From: Pollenia angustigena
Lineage: Eukaryota > Arthropoda > Insecta > Diptera > Polleniidae
Length of the DNA: 64,000 nt
Direction of reading: 5' to 3'
NCBI GenBank assembly: GCA_930367215.1
Contig: OV884058.1
Span: 203,750,208 to 203,814,207 of the forward strand
This document shows positions 11,432 to 22,578 of the stretch, in pieces. The notes below the pieces were generated by a model. The model saw nothing but the letters and a program-made list of their open reading frames with translations, was not told the DNA's origin and did no database searches. Position numbers and translations under genes: made by a program. How positions within the stretch are numbered: the stretch's first letter is position 1; each line of letters begins with the position of its first letter.

Positions 11432-12670
11432 TTTGGAGGTCAACATTGTTAATTTTATTCGAAAAAGAGAAACAAAATTGGACGTCTGCAATGCGTTTCG
11501 TCAAGGACAGGCGCGGTGTCTATTTGTTTTAAATCAGTTTCAAATCCTAATTATCAATGTGCGATTAAAATTAATTTTTTTTGTGTTGTCTACCATTTTA
11601 AGTTTCATGGTCTTAAAAACTACCCTTTATACCTTACTTAGTAAACAAAATGCCTGCAGAGTTTTATACAACTGTCCCTTTCGTAATTCAGTTTAACAAC
11701 TGTAAAGGGCGTTAAATATTCTTTAAACTAAAGCATTAAAAAGTAGAAACATAGAAATAAAATTAATTATATTTTGCAATATTGGAAACATATCTTCCCC
11801 CAGGCAAGTTTTTAGTTTATGATAAGCATCTTTATCCAAATCTAAGGGTCCATCTTGCGACATTCATTACCAAACATTTGAAAATATATGTATGATTAAT
11901 GATTGAATTCGTTTCTTAAAAAGAAACCGAGACTTTGGTTCAGAAGGCTGTGCATTTCTTAGCAACAATATTTAAAAATGAATAAATGTCATCACTGAAA
12001 TCGAATCTTATTTTATTTGGGCATCTGAAGTAAAAATTTCAAATTACACCTGAATTACACCTAAGAGAAATTACCCACGCTCTACCCACGAACGTAAAAA
12101 TTATACCAAATTCGGGTAATTACCCACAAAGTGGCAACACTGGATATGAGTTTAGTTTAAACTAGAGTTTCTTTTTCCTCGCTTTTTTCCCCGTGGAAAT
12201 TGGGAATAAATATCATATTCCTGGGATCCCGGGATTCCCGCTCAAAATGTTTTATTTATTTAGTTGCTTAATGCTCTAATAAAACTTATTTATACTTCTT
12301 ACTGGCAAGTGTGCTTAAAATAATTAAATACAGTCTCTAGTATATAAAACAAACAAAACAATGTAAGATTTGAGTTATATTGAGAGGTTGTTTTTATGCC
12401 AATAGGAAAAATTAGAGCTTATTCTGCGGATAGGATTAACATTTGCATAACTTAAATGAAAGTATTGAAGTCTTTGGAAATTATAATTTCTGGAAGGGCG
12501 AAGAGGAACTGAAAATTCAAAATAATGAAATTCTGAAACCATTTTGCCGTTAAACAAACCCAGCAATTTACCGTATTTAATAACTTATTTTTTTACAGTT
12601 TTATACCCTTAATTAGCAGTGATAGGTATACTTAGTTTGTCATTCCATGTGAATCTCTTTTAATATTCAG

Positions 12671-13875
12671 CCCAATTATGAATAAAGATTCCCCGGGAGT
12701 TTTTCCCTTTTCTCATTTTGACCATTGAATTTAAATAGGAACAAGTTAGAGTTCTATATTCGGCTGTGGCGAATCTTTGATACCCTCCACCGACAGTTAG
12801 AATATTACAGGCGTGCGCCCTATATGGCATCTATAAGAAATTAATTTAGCTTTATAAAATCGGACGCCAGTATTAAAATTCGTCGCGGCTTAGACGTATA
12901 AATGTTAAATTATTGACGACAATCAGAATGCTTTATGCTTTTATTTCTAGTCATATAAAAATTAATTTGAACAAAAATTTTCGAGAGGGAAACTTATATT
13001 GAATCCACTGTAAATTATGGACCAATTTTCACAAAATTCGGTAATGTGTTTTAGGGTATTAAATAAAAACAGACTTCGATATGTAGTAGTGAAATTTGTT
13101 CTCAGAGTGGGCTTCATATGGGGCCAAGTTCTATAAAACTGGTTCGTGTTCGGGCCAAAGTTCTATAAAACTGGTTCGTGTCAATTTTTATTATGATAGC
13201 AATATTAATTAGTGTTTTAGGCGAACTATATGGTTTTCCGAGAGTAGGCCTTATATAGGGCCTAGGGAAATTTAAGGACCGATCTTCATAAAAATTCACA
13301 GTGTCATTTGTAGTACTATAAAATTGTGACGTATCAAATTGTATTATTATAGTATTGCTAATTACGGTTTTAGACGTACTAAACTGTTTTCCGGGAGTAT
13401 GGTTTATATGGGGCCTATGGTAAATTATGGTCCGATCTTTACGAAATTTAAGACTAGGATTTTCAGTCGTATAAAACGAATCTGTGCAAAATCTTATATC
13501 ATTCCGTGCCTTTTTCCACCATTTATGTTAGTTTTTGTAACAAAATGTATCAATTTTTTAGGGTGGTGGTTCCACATTTTGATTCATAGCTCTGATTCTA
13601 CTGAACCGGATTTCAATCCCAAACTGCTTAGGATAACTACAAGCAATTAGATACCACCAAGTTTCATCTTTTCTTTTGAGTTTTTCAAAAGTGAGCGTTT
13701 TTCATCAGGCGGACAGACAAACATAGCTAAATCGACCTAGAATTACTCAAGGAGCCGGAATATATAAATTTTATGGGGTCTTAGATGTATTATAAAAAGT
13801 TTCACACGGAATGACAAACTGAGTATGGGAAAAGGAAAAAACTCCCGGGGAATTTCTATTATTTCTAATGCCCAA
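12671..13875. mobile_element. CCCGGGAGTTTTT-arm MITE, split by a DINE-like element
   Basis: TGAATAAAGATTCCCCGGGA and its inverted counterpart near 13,830-13,868 bracket the DINE-like sequence. They correspond to the arms of the compact copy at 18,982-19,108. A lone right arm of the same family lies at 24,368-24,402. Confidence 0.55.
12728..13815. mobile_element. DINE/Helentron-like element with internal repeats
   Basis: Starts ACAAGTTAGAGTTCTATATT followed by the CGGCTGTGGCGAAT hairpin, and ends TTTCACACGGAATGACAAAC. Inside, the phrase TATGGGGCC...GGTAAATTATGG...GATCTT recurs about every 100-200 bp. The open frame at 13,339-13,650 is repeat sequence, shared with 55,760-55,980, and not a gene. 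Confidence 0.65.
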
Positions 13876-14524
13876 TTTTCAGGATAGTATTTAAATCAAT
13901 ATTAAGTTAATTTTCATAACAAACTTAAATCGTATTTAAAACAGATTGGTTTTTTGAGTTTTATTTGAAAAGTCTTATTTAATTAAGATAAAAGTATGGT
14001 AGCACTATTAAATAAAAAAAAAATATAAAAAAGTGTAATTATTTACAAGGTGGTCTGAAAAAACAGCTGACTGTTAATGCTTTGCCTGTTGTTGTATTGT
14101 TGTGATATTGAGGCCACCTTGCTAAAATATTACAATGGAAACTTAAGTTGAAATTAAGTGTACCACATCGGTGACTTATGTTTCACTTAAGTTTTTAGTG
14201 AAGAAGAGAATTTTGTATTTAAAACGATTTTAAAAATAAATGTGTTTTTTTATCAATCCTGAAAATTGGCCATAAGTGTGTTAATTCATTAAATAAAGTA
14301 CACATATGATAAAAGTTTGGGTCCTTCAGTAATTCGATTTAGCCATTTGGGTGTCAAATTGTTTCAAGTTTTCCTAGGCAGCTTGGAATTCAAGTCCAGC
14401 ATATGAAACAATCTTCCTAAAAAAACAAACAAAAACTTACATAAATTGGTGGCGGAATGCACCGACTTTCATTAAATTTCAACAAATTTGTTTTATATGT
14501 CACCAAGTTTCATGAAGGCCGGTC

Positions 14525-15218
14525 CACAGAAAAAAATGATTTTCATATTTGAATACGAAAATCGCATATTTGATACCAAAAACTTTTGAATTTTCTGCGA
14601 TGACGATTTTTGCATTATTGATAAAAAAAAGTTTGTAGGTATAGTTATTGAATTTTTAGTCAACAACCAAGTTTATTGAATCAATAAAAAAAGTTGTTGC
14701 CCAAAATAATTTTTTTCAACAAAATTGTTGGAAATGTTGAATAAATCAAATAAAATGTTTATCGAATCTTTATTTATTATTGGGGACGTGCTTAATTGCC
14801 AATTTTTTTCCATTATAAGTAAATACACAAAAATTTATTATGGGGGGATAATCTAGTTCCTATGTGCATTTCGCTGGTTGCTTAAGCCAGATCATCAGGA
14901 AACCTATTTCTAAAGAATTTGGCAAAACTAAAGATATTTAACCAAATAAAACTGTTAAGCGAATGAGAATTGTGACATATTATAAAATGAACAAGAGTTG
15001 TAAAAATACTGTTTTAACGTTGATTCAAATATTTGTTTTATTGAATATCAAGAAATATTTAAATATTTCATTATTAAATATGTTTTATTGAGTGCTATTT
15101 TGTAAAGTGTATATTTGATAAATTTTTTCATTGAATCAAACACAAAGTTTGTTGAACAAAAATTATATTTTTAACAAACTGTGTTATTAAAAATTTTCTT
15201 GAGATATTTTTTTCTGTG
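14525..15218. mobile_element. CACAGAAAAAAAT-ended element, 694 bp
   Basis: CACAGAAAAAAAT at the left faces ATTTTTTTCTGTG at the right. Like the 7226-9184 element, the interior is rich in TTGATTCAA and TTTGTTGAA words. No target duplication is evident and no protein is encoded. The interior contains the hammerhead-like motif at 14,856-14,903. Confidence 0.5.
14856..14903 (-). ncRNA. Hammerhead-ribozyme-like motif
   Basis: On the minus strand the order is GTTTC, CTGATGA (14,898-14,892), a 4-bp helix CTGG/CCAG with a 9-base loop, GAAA (14,872-14,869), a 3-bp helix ATG-CA-CAT, then A and GGAAC. That matches the type I hammerhead layout: CUGANGA, helix II, GAAA, short helix III, an AUA cleavage triplet, and helix I by GGAAC pairing with GTTTC (one G-U). 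The weak point is a T/C mismatch at the base of helix II. Activity is untested and the host sequence is not clearly a Penelope-like element. Confidence 0.5.
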
Positions 15219-15344
15219 CACTCTTGGAAAACACTTTACTACGCCTTAAACCGCAAAACTTAATAAAATTATTGTAAAATTTTGCCCACTTCAGTTTTGC
15301 TAAGACAAGAAATAATATTTCAAAAATCAGCTTAATTAGCCTTA

Positions 15345-16006
15345 TGCAATGTTCACACTTGAGTTTTTAAATGCGTTTAAGCAAAATGTTGATTAAGTTA
15401 ATCAAAGCCGTTCACATAACATTTGAGATGATTAAGATGACAGTTGATTAGGATAAAAACAAAAACACAACAAGCAAATTTATATTTCTTTAAAGTATTA
15501 AAAATGCATAAAGATTCTTAAAAAAAGTTATCAGAAGATGTCACTCCTCTATTGCAACATAGTCATATCTCAAAAAAATTTAACTTGACAAAATGCGATT
15601 AAAGTTTTCAAAATGTACCTTTATATACAGATTTATTGAAATATATTTTGCCATAACTTCGTTTTAGTTTGAGATATGATAATGATTTTTATTACATATA
15701 AAGCAGGTGTGAAAGAACACTTTTGCTTAAGTAACTTAACATTTTTGACTTTTTAAGATATGACTATGTTGCAATAAAGGAGCGACAAGCAATAAAAACT
15801 TTATGAAAAAATCGTGGTCGGTTGTACACGTGAGGCCACGTTCATAGTGGCCGATGCTACATCATACTTAAGTTGATTCATGATCAAAGGATTCTATGTG
15901 ATTAATGAGATGATTAAGTTGTCATCATATCAATTTGAAATGATTAGAGCTCAATCACGTTTGAGTTGCTTAAACGCGTTTAAACCCCCCAAGTGTAAAC
16001 ATAGCA
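15345..16006. mobile_element. MITE with TTA duplication, 662 bp
   Basis: TGCAATGTTCACACTTG and the inverted TGCTATGTTTACACTTG form arms that extend through GCGTTTAAGCAA. TTA flanks both sides (15,342-15,344 and 16,007-16,009), the PIF/Harbinger signature. A second palindromic element is nested inside. Confidence 0.7.
15540..15786. mobile_element. Palindromic element nested in a MITE
   Basis: GTCACTCCTCTATTGC...CATAGTCATATCT at the left is inverted at the right with a few changes (arms about 35 bp). It lies within the 15,345-16,006 MITE. No duplication is certain. Confidence 0.55.
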
Positions 16007-16229
16007 TTAAACTGCAGCAAATTTTAATATTGTTGTGAAATATAGAAGGATAAAGCAACTAAAGACACGAACGAGTCCACATAGATTTACACAAGTTTTA
16101 AAATAAGTTTTTCTTTAAAATTTCCTGGGAATCCCGCGTTTTACTCTCGGGAAGGCGAAAATTTAAAACAATTGGAAATCCCGAGAACTTCCGGGACGGG
16201 AAATGCCGGGAACAAACTCTAGTTTAAAC

Positions 16230-17417
16230 TTAATTGGGTGGAGGGGGTGAAAAATGGCATGACATCATACCCCTTATTCAAATAGAATATCTAATAAAGT
16301 GCGCATGTTTTGGCCAGAAATAATCAACATGAATGAGGATGTTCGTTGAAGAGTGTTACAGCTGGTTGATGCTACACATTAGACGTTCGTATGTATGTTC
16401 ATAAGTACAAACAAACATCATTGTTTAGTTATAAACAGCGTCATCATCTTCATTATCATCATGTATAATATGATGTACATACATAAAAGTGAATTAATCA
16501 TTAATACATTCCCATTACAATTTCTTTCTTTTGCGCCACAAATAGATAAAAAGGATGCGTTCCTTTTTATCTAAGAGGACTATGATTAATAGAAATTTAA
16601 AATATAAAATAGGAATACAATACTGTAGCTGGATATACCCAACCTTCTAGGTAATGCTCAGAAATTTGATTAAGTTTTTCTATTGTTAAAAAAACTATTG
16701 ACCATAATTTTATTTATATGTATGTACATGTTTTTTTTTAACGATAAAGTCATTTTTTAAATTAAAATATCTTGTTAATTTAGGTCAGGAATTGAGACAC
16801 AATTTATATGTATTTTTCACTGTATTTCAGTAAAATTTTAAATGGAATTTTTTGTCCATTTTCAATAAATTTTATAAAAAACTCACTTTATTTTTTATGT
16901 TACTGGTCAACAATTTTTAATTTAAATTTAATTTTTATTATTATTATTTTTTAATATTTTTGAAATATTTTATTAATTTATTGTTATTTTATGTTGACCG
17001 TTTTCTATTCAATGTTTTAGAATTTTTAACTTTACGGAAATATTGTTGATACACAACTAAATTGTTGAAAGACGTAAAAAGCTTTCTAAAGTTTATACAA
17101 CGAAATAAAAAAAAGCATTAGAATGAGTGTAATTTTTTTTTTTCTCTATGTCTTGAGTGAGTTTTTTTCCCCCCGGTTTTTGGGGAGACCTTTATGACCA
17201 ATTTGTTTTATAGCGTGTGACTTTTATGAATTTATAGTTTTTGAGTTATTTTATTTGTTTATTTTTAAAATATAGAAGTTTTTATCATTATTGACTTGAC
17301 TATAAATGTGTTTTACGCAAATTAGAAAAAAAAACAATAGAAACAGAAACAAATAAGTATAAAATAACTCATTAAGAACTACAAATAAAAGGGAAAATTA
17401 TGAAATACATGGATATA
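16230..17417. other. AT-rich stretch with one perfect short hairpin
   Basis: No gene is visible. A perfect 13-bp inverted repeat TAGATAAAAAGGA / TCCTTTTTATCTA with a 5-base spacer lies at 16,543-16,573. Long A/T runs fill the rest. Confidence 0.6.
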
Positions 17418-17487
17418 TAGGGTGTTTTTTTTTCAGCTGGATGAGAACTTTCAATAATAATACAAGGCAGAAATATGTTGAAATTTA

Positions 17488-17600
17488 GGGTGCCCGGTAG
17501 GCTAGTCTATCCGAGCGGGGGGTACGGTTTCGATTTCTGCCAGAGACTCTTGTCTGTTTCACTTTCACTACAACGGGCTAAAGGTCTACGTTAAGGTCCA
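17488..17600 (+). mobile_element. tRNA-derived SINE-like segment
   Basis: GGTAGGCTAGTCTATCCGAG near 17,496 resembles a D-arm/A box, and GGTTTCGATTTC near 17,526 resembles a B box with one inserted base. CACTTTCACTACAACGGGC follows. The match to the promoter consensus is imperfect. Confidence 0.4.
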
Positions 17601-17757
17601 ATTAGACGTGACATAACCATACCAAAACTGCTTTACCATAGCCACTGTATTACCAAAACGACATAAACATACCATACAAACCAATTCAATTTTGGTTTAT
17701 AAATTCGCCGTTACGGCTGTGGCATTATGTTTATGTCACTTCTAATTTGAGCTTTAC
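17598..17757. mobile_element. Possible MITE, AATTAGANGTGACATAA arms
   Basis: AATTAGACGTGACATAACC at the left is matched in inverse by TTATGTCACTTCTAATT at the right, about 155 bp in all. ACCATA words fill the left arm. Boundaries are approximate. Confidence 0.45.
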
Positions 17758-17852
17758 TATTGCTCGGTTAATAAAGTTAGAGTAAAATTAGTAATTGTAT
17801 TTGTAACTCTTATTAAATAAAGAAATAAAATGTTGAAATTTTTTTATAATCT

Positions 17853-18255
17853 GCAGCCGTATTCTGTAATTTGCTTAGCTAAAGCTTAATCTCGATCGCA
17901 AAAATGCTTAAGGGAATACAAAATTTAAACATTTTAGCGACGACATTATGCTGGGTACACACTATGCAACGCATTTACGCAATCTAGTGAATTAAATTCA
18001 TTTTCATTCATTCCAGATTGCATCAACATCAAAACGCTTTGATATTTTCAGGCTGCATTGAAACAGATTGCATGTAGATTGTACTGTGTGTACCCAGCAT
18101 TAAAAGCTAAAACTGCGGCGAATGAAATGTTTATGGCATTGCCAAATTTAGCAATGCACGTTACAAAGTTTCATTTGTACCGAAAATCGCTAATTCGACT
18201 TTATAGATTTTAAGCGATAGATACTTAGCTTTAACGAATTATAGAATACGGCTGC
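17853..18255. mobile_element. MITE with GCAGCCGTATTCT ends
   Basis: GCAGCCGTATTCTGTAATTT and the inverted GCAGCCGTATTCTATAATTC are clear terminal repeats that continue into related TTAGC and CGATCGC words. No matching flank was found. A second MITE sits inside. Confidence 0.65.
17949..18099. mobile_element. Nested MITE with TTA duplication, 151 bp
   Basis: TGCTGGGTACACAC and GTGTGTACCCAGCA are perfect inverted ends. TTA lies on both sides (17,946-17,948 and 18,100-18,102), pointing to a PIF/Harbinger-driven insertion. Confidence 0.8.
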
Positions 18256-18289
18256 TGGGGGATAATTTCATAGCGTTTATGTTTTGAAT

Positions 18290-18520
18290 ACGATTTACGG
18301 CATATGTCCTTCGCGGCTATGAGTTACAAGGTCCATTCGATCAGACCAATTTTCGATTACTTTTTCCAATAAATCTAGCCGTATGGCGTCAATGGTGGCA
18401 TAAATATTGGCTTTCAATGCTTCAAGAGTTGCTTGTCTGTTGGCCCCATAAAAAGCAATCCAGAGGCGTTAAATCGCACTAACGAAGGGGCAAGTGAACA
18501 GGACCACTTCTGAAAGTAAA
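18290..18520 (-). pseudogene. Mariner-like transposase C-terminus, decayed
   Basis: The minus strand reads CDLTPLDCFLWG, the catalytic-aspartate region of a widespread insect mariner-like family (usually DLTPLDYFLWG). A frame break follows, then ALKANIYATIDAIR, DLLEKVIENWSDRMD and SREGHMP, which match the C-terminal tail of that family. A stop ends it near 18,300. The N-terminal DNA-binding domain and first two catalytic aspartates are not visible, so it is dead. Its position inside the GGGTGTTTT-ended element suggests it is that element's own gene. Confidence 0.75.
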
Positions 18521-18981
18521 GTTGTTATTAAATTGATTTCGCAATTAATCGATTGTTAAGCGGAAAAAAAATTCAGTCAGCATGGCTCGACAGCGCTAGG
18601 CATTCACCTTAACGGCAGCTCCTTGCTCATTTCTTTCTTATCCTCTTCGGTAGTCACATTTCTTTGTCTTGTCAAAGGTAGACTCATTAGTGGACAGACA
18701 TAAACCTCAATTGTCAAATTTCGTTGCATGAGCATGTGTGCGTTAAATTGTTTTTGTTTTATATGGAGACAATTTTGACAAGTCGGGGATCAATGGAATT
18801 TAAAAAGGTAAGTGCAACTCTACATTTACAAAAAGCCGTATGTATTTTGTTTTTGCAATTTATGTGCTGTTTTGACAACACAACTGATTGAACGTGTAGT
18901 AAAATTTATATGAAAAACTGGGTGATTTTCATATACATATATTTTACTACACGTTTAATCCCTTCCCTGCGGGAAATTAGT

Positions 18982-19108
18982 CACCCCTATCGTGAATAAA
19001 AATTCCTTGGGAGTTTTTTCCCTTTTCCCATTTTTGCAATAGAATTAGCATAGGAAAAATAAAAAAAGGGAAAAAACTCCCAAGGAATTTTTATTCACGA
19101 TAGGGGTG
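18982..19108. mobile_element. Compact MITE, CACCCCTATCG arms, AGT duplication
   Basis: Arms of about 45 bp are perfect inverted repeats starting CACCCCTATCGTGAATAAAA and reaching GGGAGTTTTTTCCCTTTT. AGT lies on each side (18,979-18,981 and 19,109-19,111). A larger relative at 44,573-45,087 has AAT on each side. Perfect arms imply recent insertion. The 3-bp duplication and CAC start could fit a CACTA- or Harbinger-related family; I cannot decide. Confidence 0.85.
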
Positions 19109-19755
19109 AGTGTCAATTGGTCCCACGGACTGGTCCTGGGAGTTGTGAAAATAGAACAGGTACAAAAAGAAAGAACTCATGACCAGTGAAAGGAGAACAA
19201 ATCATGTAACTGGGTTATGAAGAACAAAAAGGTAGAAAAAAGAATGAATTACAGTACAGTCTTCACCGGTGGTGTGATACATTTTTTTGGGACTTTCAAA
19301 AATTTGGCTCTTGAATTTAATTCTAGGACTTGTTTTATTGAAATGATACTACATCGTGTTGATATAATACTACATTTTAGTAACTGTCACTAAACATGTC
19401 CATTGAGAATAGATTTGTGACTGGTCAAATGGTGTCAATTGACCCCCTCCAATGACAACCCCATGTAAAAGTGATAGGTCTTATTCATAGAAAGTGTTAA
19501 AACTAGAACCGGTCTCTACCACCAAATACCTATCACGGGACTACTTTGGTGTCAGTTCGCTTCCCTCTAGGGCTGTGTTGTGAAAACAGCACATTAATTG
19601 AGGAGGTCCATAACAAAACGCAATAATTAAATTTTTCAAGTTTTTTTATTTTTTGATTGAATCCTTATCTACACATTGAAATCTTAATTACCTTTATTAA
19701 AAAGCATTCCAAAACTCAATAACTACACTGCAATTCAATATCAAATATCATGGTT

Positions 19756-19846
19756 CAGAGCATAATGCAATAATTACACATCTTTGCAATAAATCGCTAC
19801 AAGAAATTTAAAAAAAGTCAACTTTATAATTATATTATGCTCTGGT
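19756..19846. repeat. Short imperfect palindrome, CAGAGCATAAT arms
   Basis: CAGAGCATAATGCAATAATTA faces TAATTATATTATGCTCTG, about 90 bp in all. It may be a very small MITE. Confidence 0.5.
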
Positions 19847-19927
19847 GGTAACTCTTATTTAACTGTAAAACGTAAGGAATTTTTGTTTAGTTAATACCTT
19901 TTGCTTTTGTTAAGTTGATTGTGAATA

Positions 19928-20106
19928 AAGGCTCAGTTAGCCGGGAGTAACAGTAACCTTACCGTAAAAAAGTAAGACCAATCTATTTCTTACAGATTGA
20001 GACGTAGCATCTTACTGCTAACTGTAATCGTTCTAATTGCTTAACATACAACAAAATGAAACAGCTGATTTGCAACGTTACTGTTACTCCCGGCTAACTG
20101 AGGCTT
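19928..20106. mobile_element. MITE, AAGGCTCAGTTAGCCGGGAG arms, copy 1
   Basis: Left and right arms of about 30 bp are inverted matches, ending GGCTAACTGAGGCTT. A nearly identical copy lies at 32,240-32,424, so the family moved recently. The target duplication is unclear (AATA on both sides here, no match in the other copy). Confidence 0.75.
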
Positions 20107-20595
20107 AATATTTTCACACAGTTCAAAGCAACATGAAATAAATACTATGGATTCGGACCAAAACGCAGTAATTCCAAATTTGTTATCTAAATAACTTTAA
20201 AACAAACTGTCAGTTAAATAATTAATTTGTGATTAATATTATTTTTTGCAGACAATAATACCTCAATAATTGTTTAAAAAAAAAATTATGTGCTACTTAC
20301 TTAAATTACATTTATCCAAAAAAAAGTAATGGTGATATTGTCAAATTTTTCTCAGAAATTGTTTCTTTTATTATGGCGCAAAACATAATATATGTATATA
20401 TTGTGATGAATGGCTGACGAGTTGCACTAACCTTTTAAAATTCGCCTTGGTCGGGTATTTTTGTAATGCACAAACTTACTTGCTCACTAGGCCGATTATG
20501 TTGTCGTTAAATGAACCAAGTGCTCTATGAACTTCGACAACAGATACATTTTTTATTTTTAAAGTAAATTTTCGCAATTTCAAAACGTTGTTTTA

Positions 20596-20911
20596 AGGCC
20601 GTGTCAGATACAACTTCTTCGCTTTGCGTGACGTTTCTTACTTGGACAGAAAAGCGTAAAGCAAAAGGTGTATGACACAATAAAAACTTGACAACATTCA
20701 CGGCATTGTGTGTTAAAAAAAATAAATAAAAAAAATTATACTAGCAGATAGTCAAAGCGCGCAAAAAGATGAGAGTTGCCTAACTCTTCGCTTCGCTCTG
20801 CGTTAAAAGTACTTTATGTGACATGTTTCGTATAAGTAGGTATATTTCATCTTAGATGTCAAAGCGAATCTCTAACTCAACTCGAAGCAAAAGTTTTATC
20901 TGGCATGGCCT
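20596..20911. mobile_element. MITE with TTA duplication, 316 bp
   Basis: AGGCCGTGTCAGATACAACTT faces an inverted AGGCCATGCCAGATAAAACTT. TTA is present at 20,593-20,595 and 20,912-20,914. It sits inside the mariner-like element. Confidence 0.75.
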
Positions 20912-21044
20912 TTAGCGTTAAACGAATCATAATGACTTGCCAAACCTTGCTGAACAGAAATGTCAATACAGTTTACCATTTCGAGCTGTCAAACCATAAC
21001 TATCAATATTGAAAGTTCTCATGCAGCTGAAAAAACACCCTTTA

Positions 21045-22570
21045 CAAAGAATTCAATAAAACTAGAAACTTAAATCCCAGCAAACACGAAGTCAAACCTT
21101 TAATAAAAAATAAATAAATTTATCATTAGAAATCAAGCAAAATTCTCAAGCCTTTTTAGAGATTTTCAGTGTTGCCAGATGAGGGAATTTGTCTCTGAAT
21201 CGTTGATTTCAACATTGATTTGTGGACAGATTTTCGTAAGTGGGAATTTGAGAATTTTGGCATTTCCTTATGTTTATTATTTTTAAAAAATATTTTTTTA
21301 TGTCTTTTTCGAGAAAATTTCAGAAGTTTCTAATAAAGAAAAATGTAAAAAAGTATTTCAGATTTTATTTTGATTAGCATATTCTCTAAGAAAATTATGT
21401 ATGGCTTTCAAAATTATAAATGATTTTGAAACGTTAGTTTTTACTATCATTTTACCTAAAAAATTAAAATTTTTGATTTATGATTGATTCTAGTTTTTAT
21501 AATGTTAAATAAATTACTTTCTTACTACAATGATAGAATAGTCGTCATAACGGGGATGTATTTTGACATCAGTACTATGACAAGTGTCTTGCTTTTTGAC
21601 CCCATGACACTTTATCATTGTGATCTCAGCCTTAACATCACTTGGCCAAATTGTCATCAGGGTCAAAAATTTAAATTATGTCATCAATGGGATGATACAT
21701 CAGCAATACATTCATCAATATGAATATGTATTCTTCTACGAGTGTAATTTAAAGTGCTTTTTAGCCTTATTTTTGGTAAAAAAAAATAAATTATTTCAAA
21801 TCATTTTCAAGTTAAAATCATTCCTCCGTGTTTGTTGGGATATTACCGCCCTTATTTATACAAAGTATTTGAGATTTAACACGCAAAGTTTTTTCTTTTT
21901 TTTGACAGTCTTTTTAATTTTCTTTTCAACTTTCTTTCACTTTTGCTGACGCAAAGTTTACTTTGAAATTTTGGTACTTTTGTTGTTGTTGCTTGTCAAA
22001 TTAAACATGCAAACAAATCAGTGTTATGTACCACCACAGAACTAAAAAGTCACACGGCAGTTTGGCCAAAATTGTTCAAGCCATGTAAAATTATACAAAG
22101 AATTTCTTTTTGGTAATTTATGTTAAAACTGAATATCTTCAATACAGAGCGACATACCTTAAATGTGTTTTACACTGTCCTTGTCGTAAAATCAAAATGA
22201 TAGCGGCAAAAATTTTAAACAACTTCGACCACGACAACGACTCTTGTAATAAGGCTGATTTAAGATCATAACCATCTTCTTAAATTTCAAATTTCGTAAT
22301 CCTTCTGACCATTAATTAATAAACAAAATTTTTTAATATTCAAATAATTCTCTTTCTCTTTTTGGACAAAATTTTTCCAGAAAAAAGCCCTACTGAGAAG
22401 TCATTAGTTTTATTGCACTGAGTTTTCGTTGACTTTTTCTCTTGGAGGAACTGTCATGCCTTTAAATTTGGCTCTCATTTTTTAAACCTGCCATTTTACG
22501 GACAAACACAATTTTTGTTTGTTAAAACAATAAACTTTTATGCCTGGAGCAGAATTAAGAAGTTGTAGTA
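21045..22570. other. AT-rich stretch without genes
   Basis: A lone hAT-like end CAGTGTTGCCAGATGAGG lies at 21,172 with no partner seen. The overlapping frames at 21,484-21,949 carry no domain I recognise; their residue content simply follows the local base composition. Confidence 0.5.
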
Positions 22571-22578
22571 GTAGCTGA

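Larger units (their letters stand above)
10051..11500 (+). pseudogene. Mariner-like transposase relic split by a hAT
   Basis: From the ATG at 10,051 the reading MNRFILEQRHQIIKICFENQ matches the N-terminal helix-turn-helix start of a fly mariner-like family. A stop follows within ten codons. Further on, NADKPATIGVLE before 10,315 and VNIVNFIR after 11,440 resemble the C-terminal part of such proteins; the hAT at 10,315-11,431 separates them. Most of the catalytic core is missing. A second relic of a similar family lies at 34,380-34,720. Confidence 0.55.
9582..12142. mobile_element. hAT-type element, 2.6 kb, with nested insertions
   Basis: Left end CAGTGTTACCACC and right end GGCAACACTG form inverted repeats; the 8-bp duplication GATATGAG is exact at 9574-9581 and 12143-12150. 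Both ends carry AATTACCC words. Inside lie mariner transposase scraps, a second hAT (10,315-11,431) and a DINE fragment. No hAT transposase domain is seen, so it needed help to move. Confidence 0.9.
12163..16221. mobile_element. Large hAT-type element, 4.06 kb
   Basis: The ends TAGAGTTTCTTTTTCC and GGGAACAAACTCTA are imperfect inverted repeats bounded by the exact 8-bp duplication GTTTAAAC (12,155-12,162 and 16,222-16,229). Because GTTTAAAC is itself a palindrome, chance agreement is a little more likely. Both ends carry runs of CCCGGGA. Most of its length is later insertions; no transposase is recognisable. Confidence 0.75.
17420..21040. mobile_element. Mariner-like element with GGGTGTTTTTT ends
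   Basis: GGGTGTTTTTTTTTCAGCTG at the left faces CAGCTGAAAAAACACCC at the right, and both continue with a GAGAACTTTCAAT arm. A TA precedes the left end; the right flank reads TT. Such ends, with the transposase remains inside on the minus strand, fit a mariner relative. The element is swollen by at least five later insertions. The end of another copy occurs at 25,718-25,736. Confidence 0.65.

Noticed and set aside
11433..11696. 87-codon frame
   Set aside because: The start lies in mariner transposase debris and the rest is AT-rich sequence with a hydrophobic bias expected from T-rich codons.
13339..13650. 103-codon frame as a small protein
   Set aside because: The same sequence recurs at 55,760-55,980 in another DINE-like copy with different breaks.
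20414..20450. Further hammerhead at CTGACGA
   Set aside because: No GAAA or pairing helix follows at a workable distance.
21172..22570. A hAT starting at CAGTGTTGCCAGATG
   Set aside because: No inverted right end or 8-bp duplication found in the following sequence; kept only as an orphan end.
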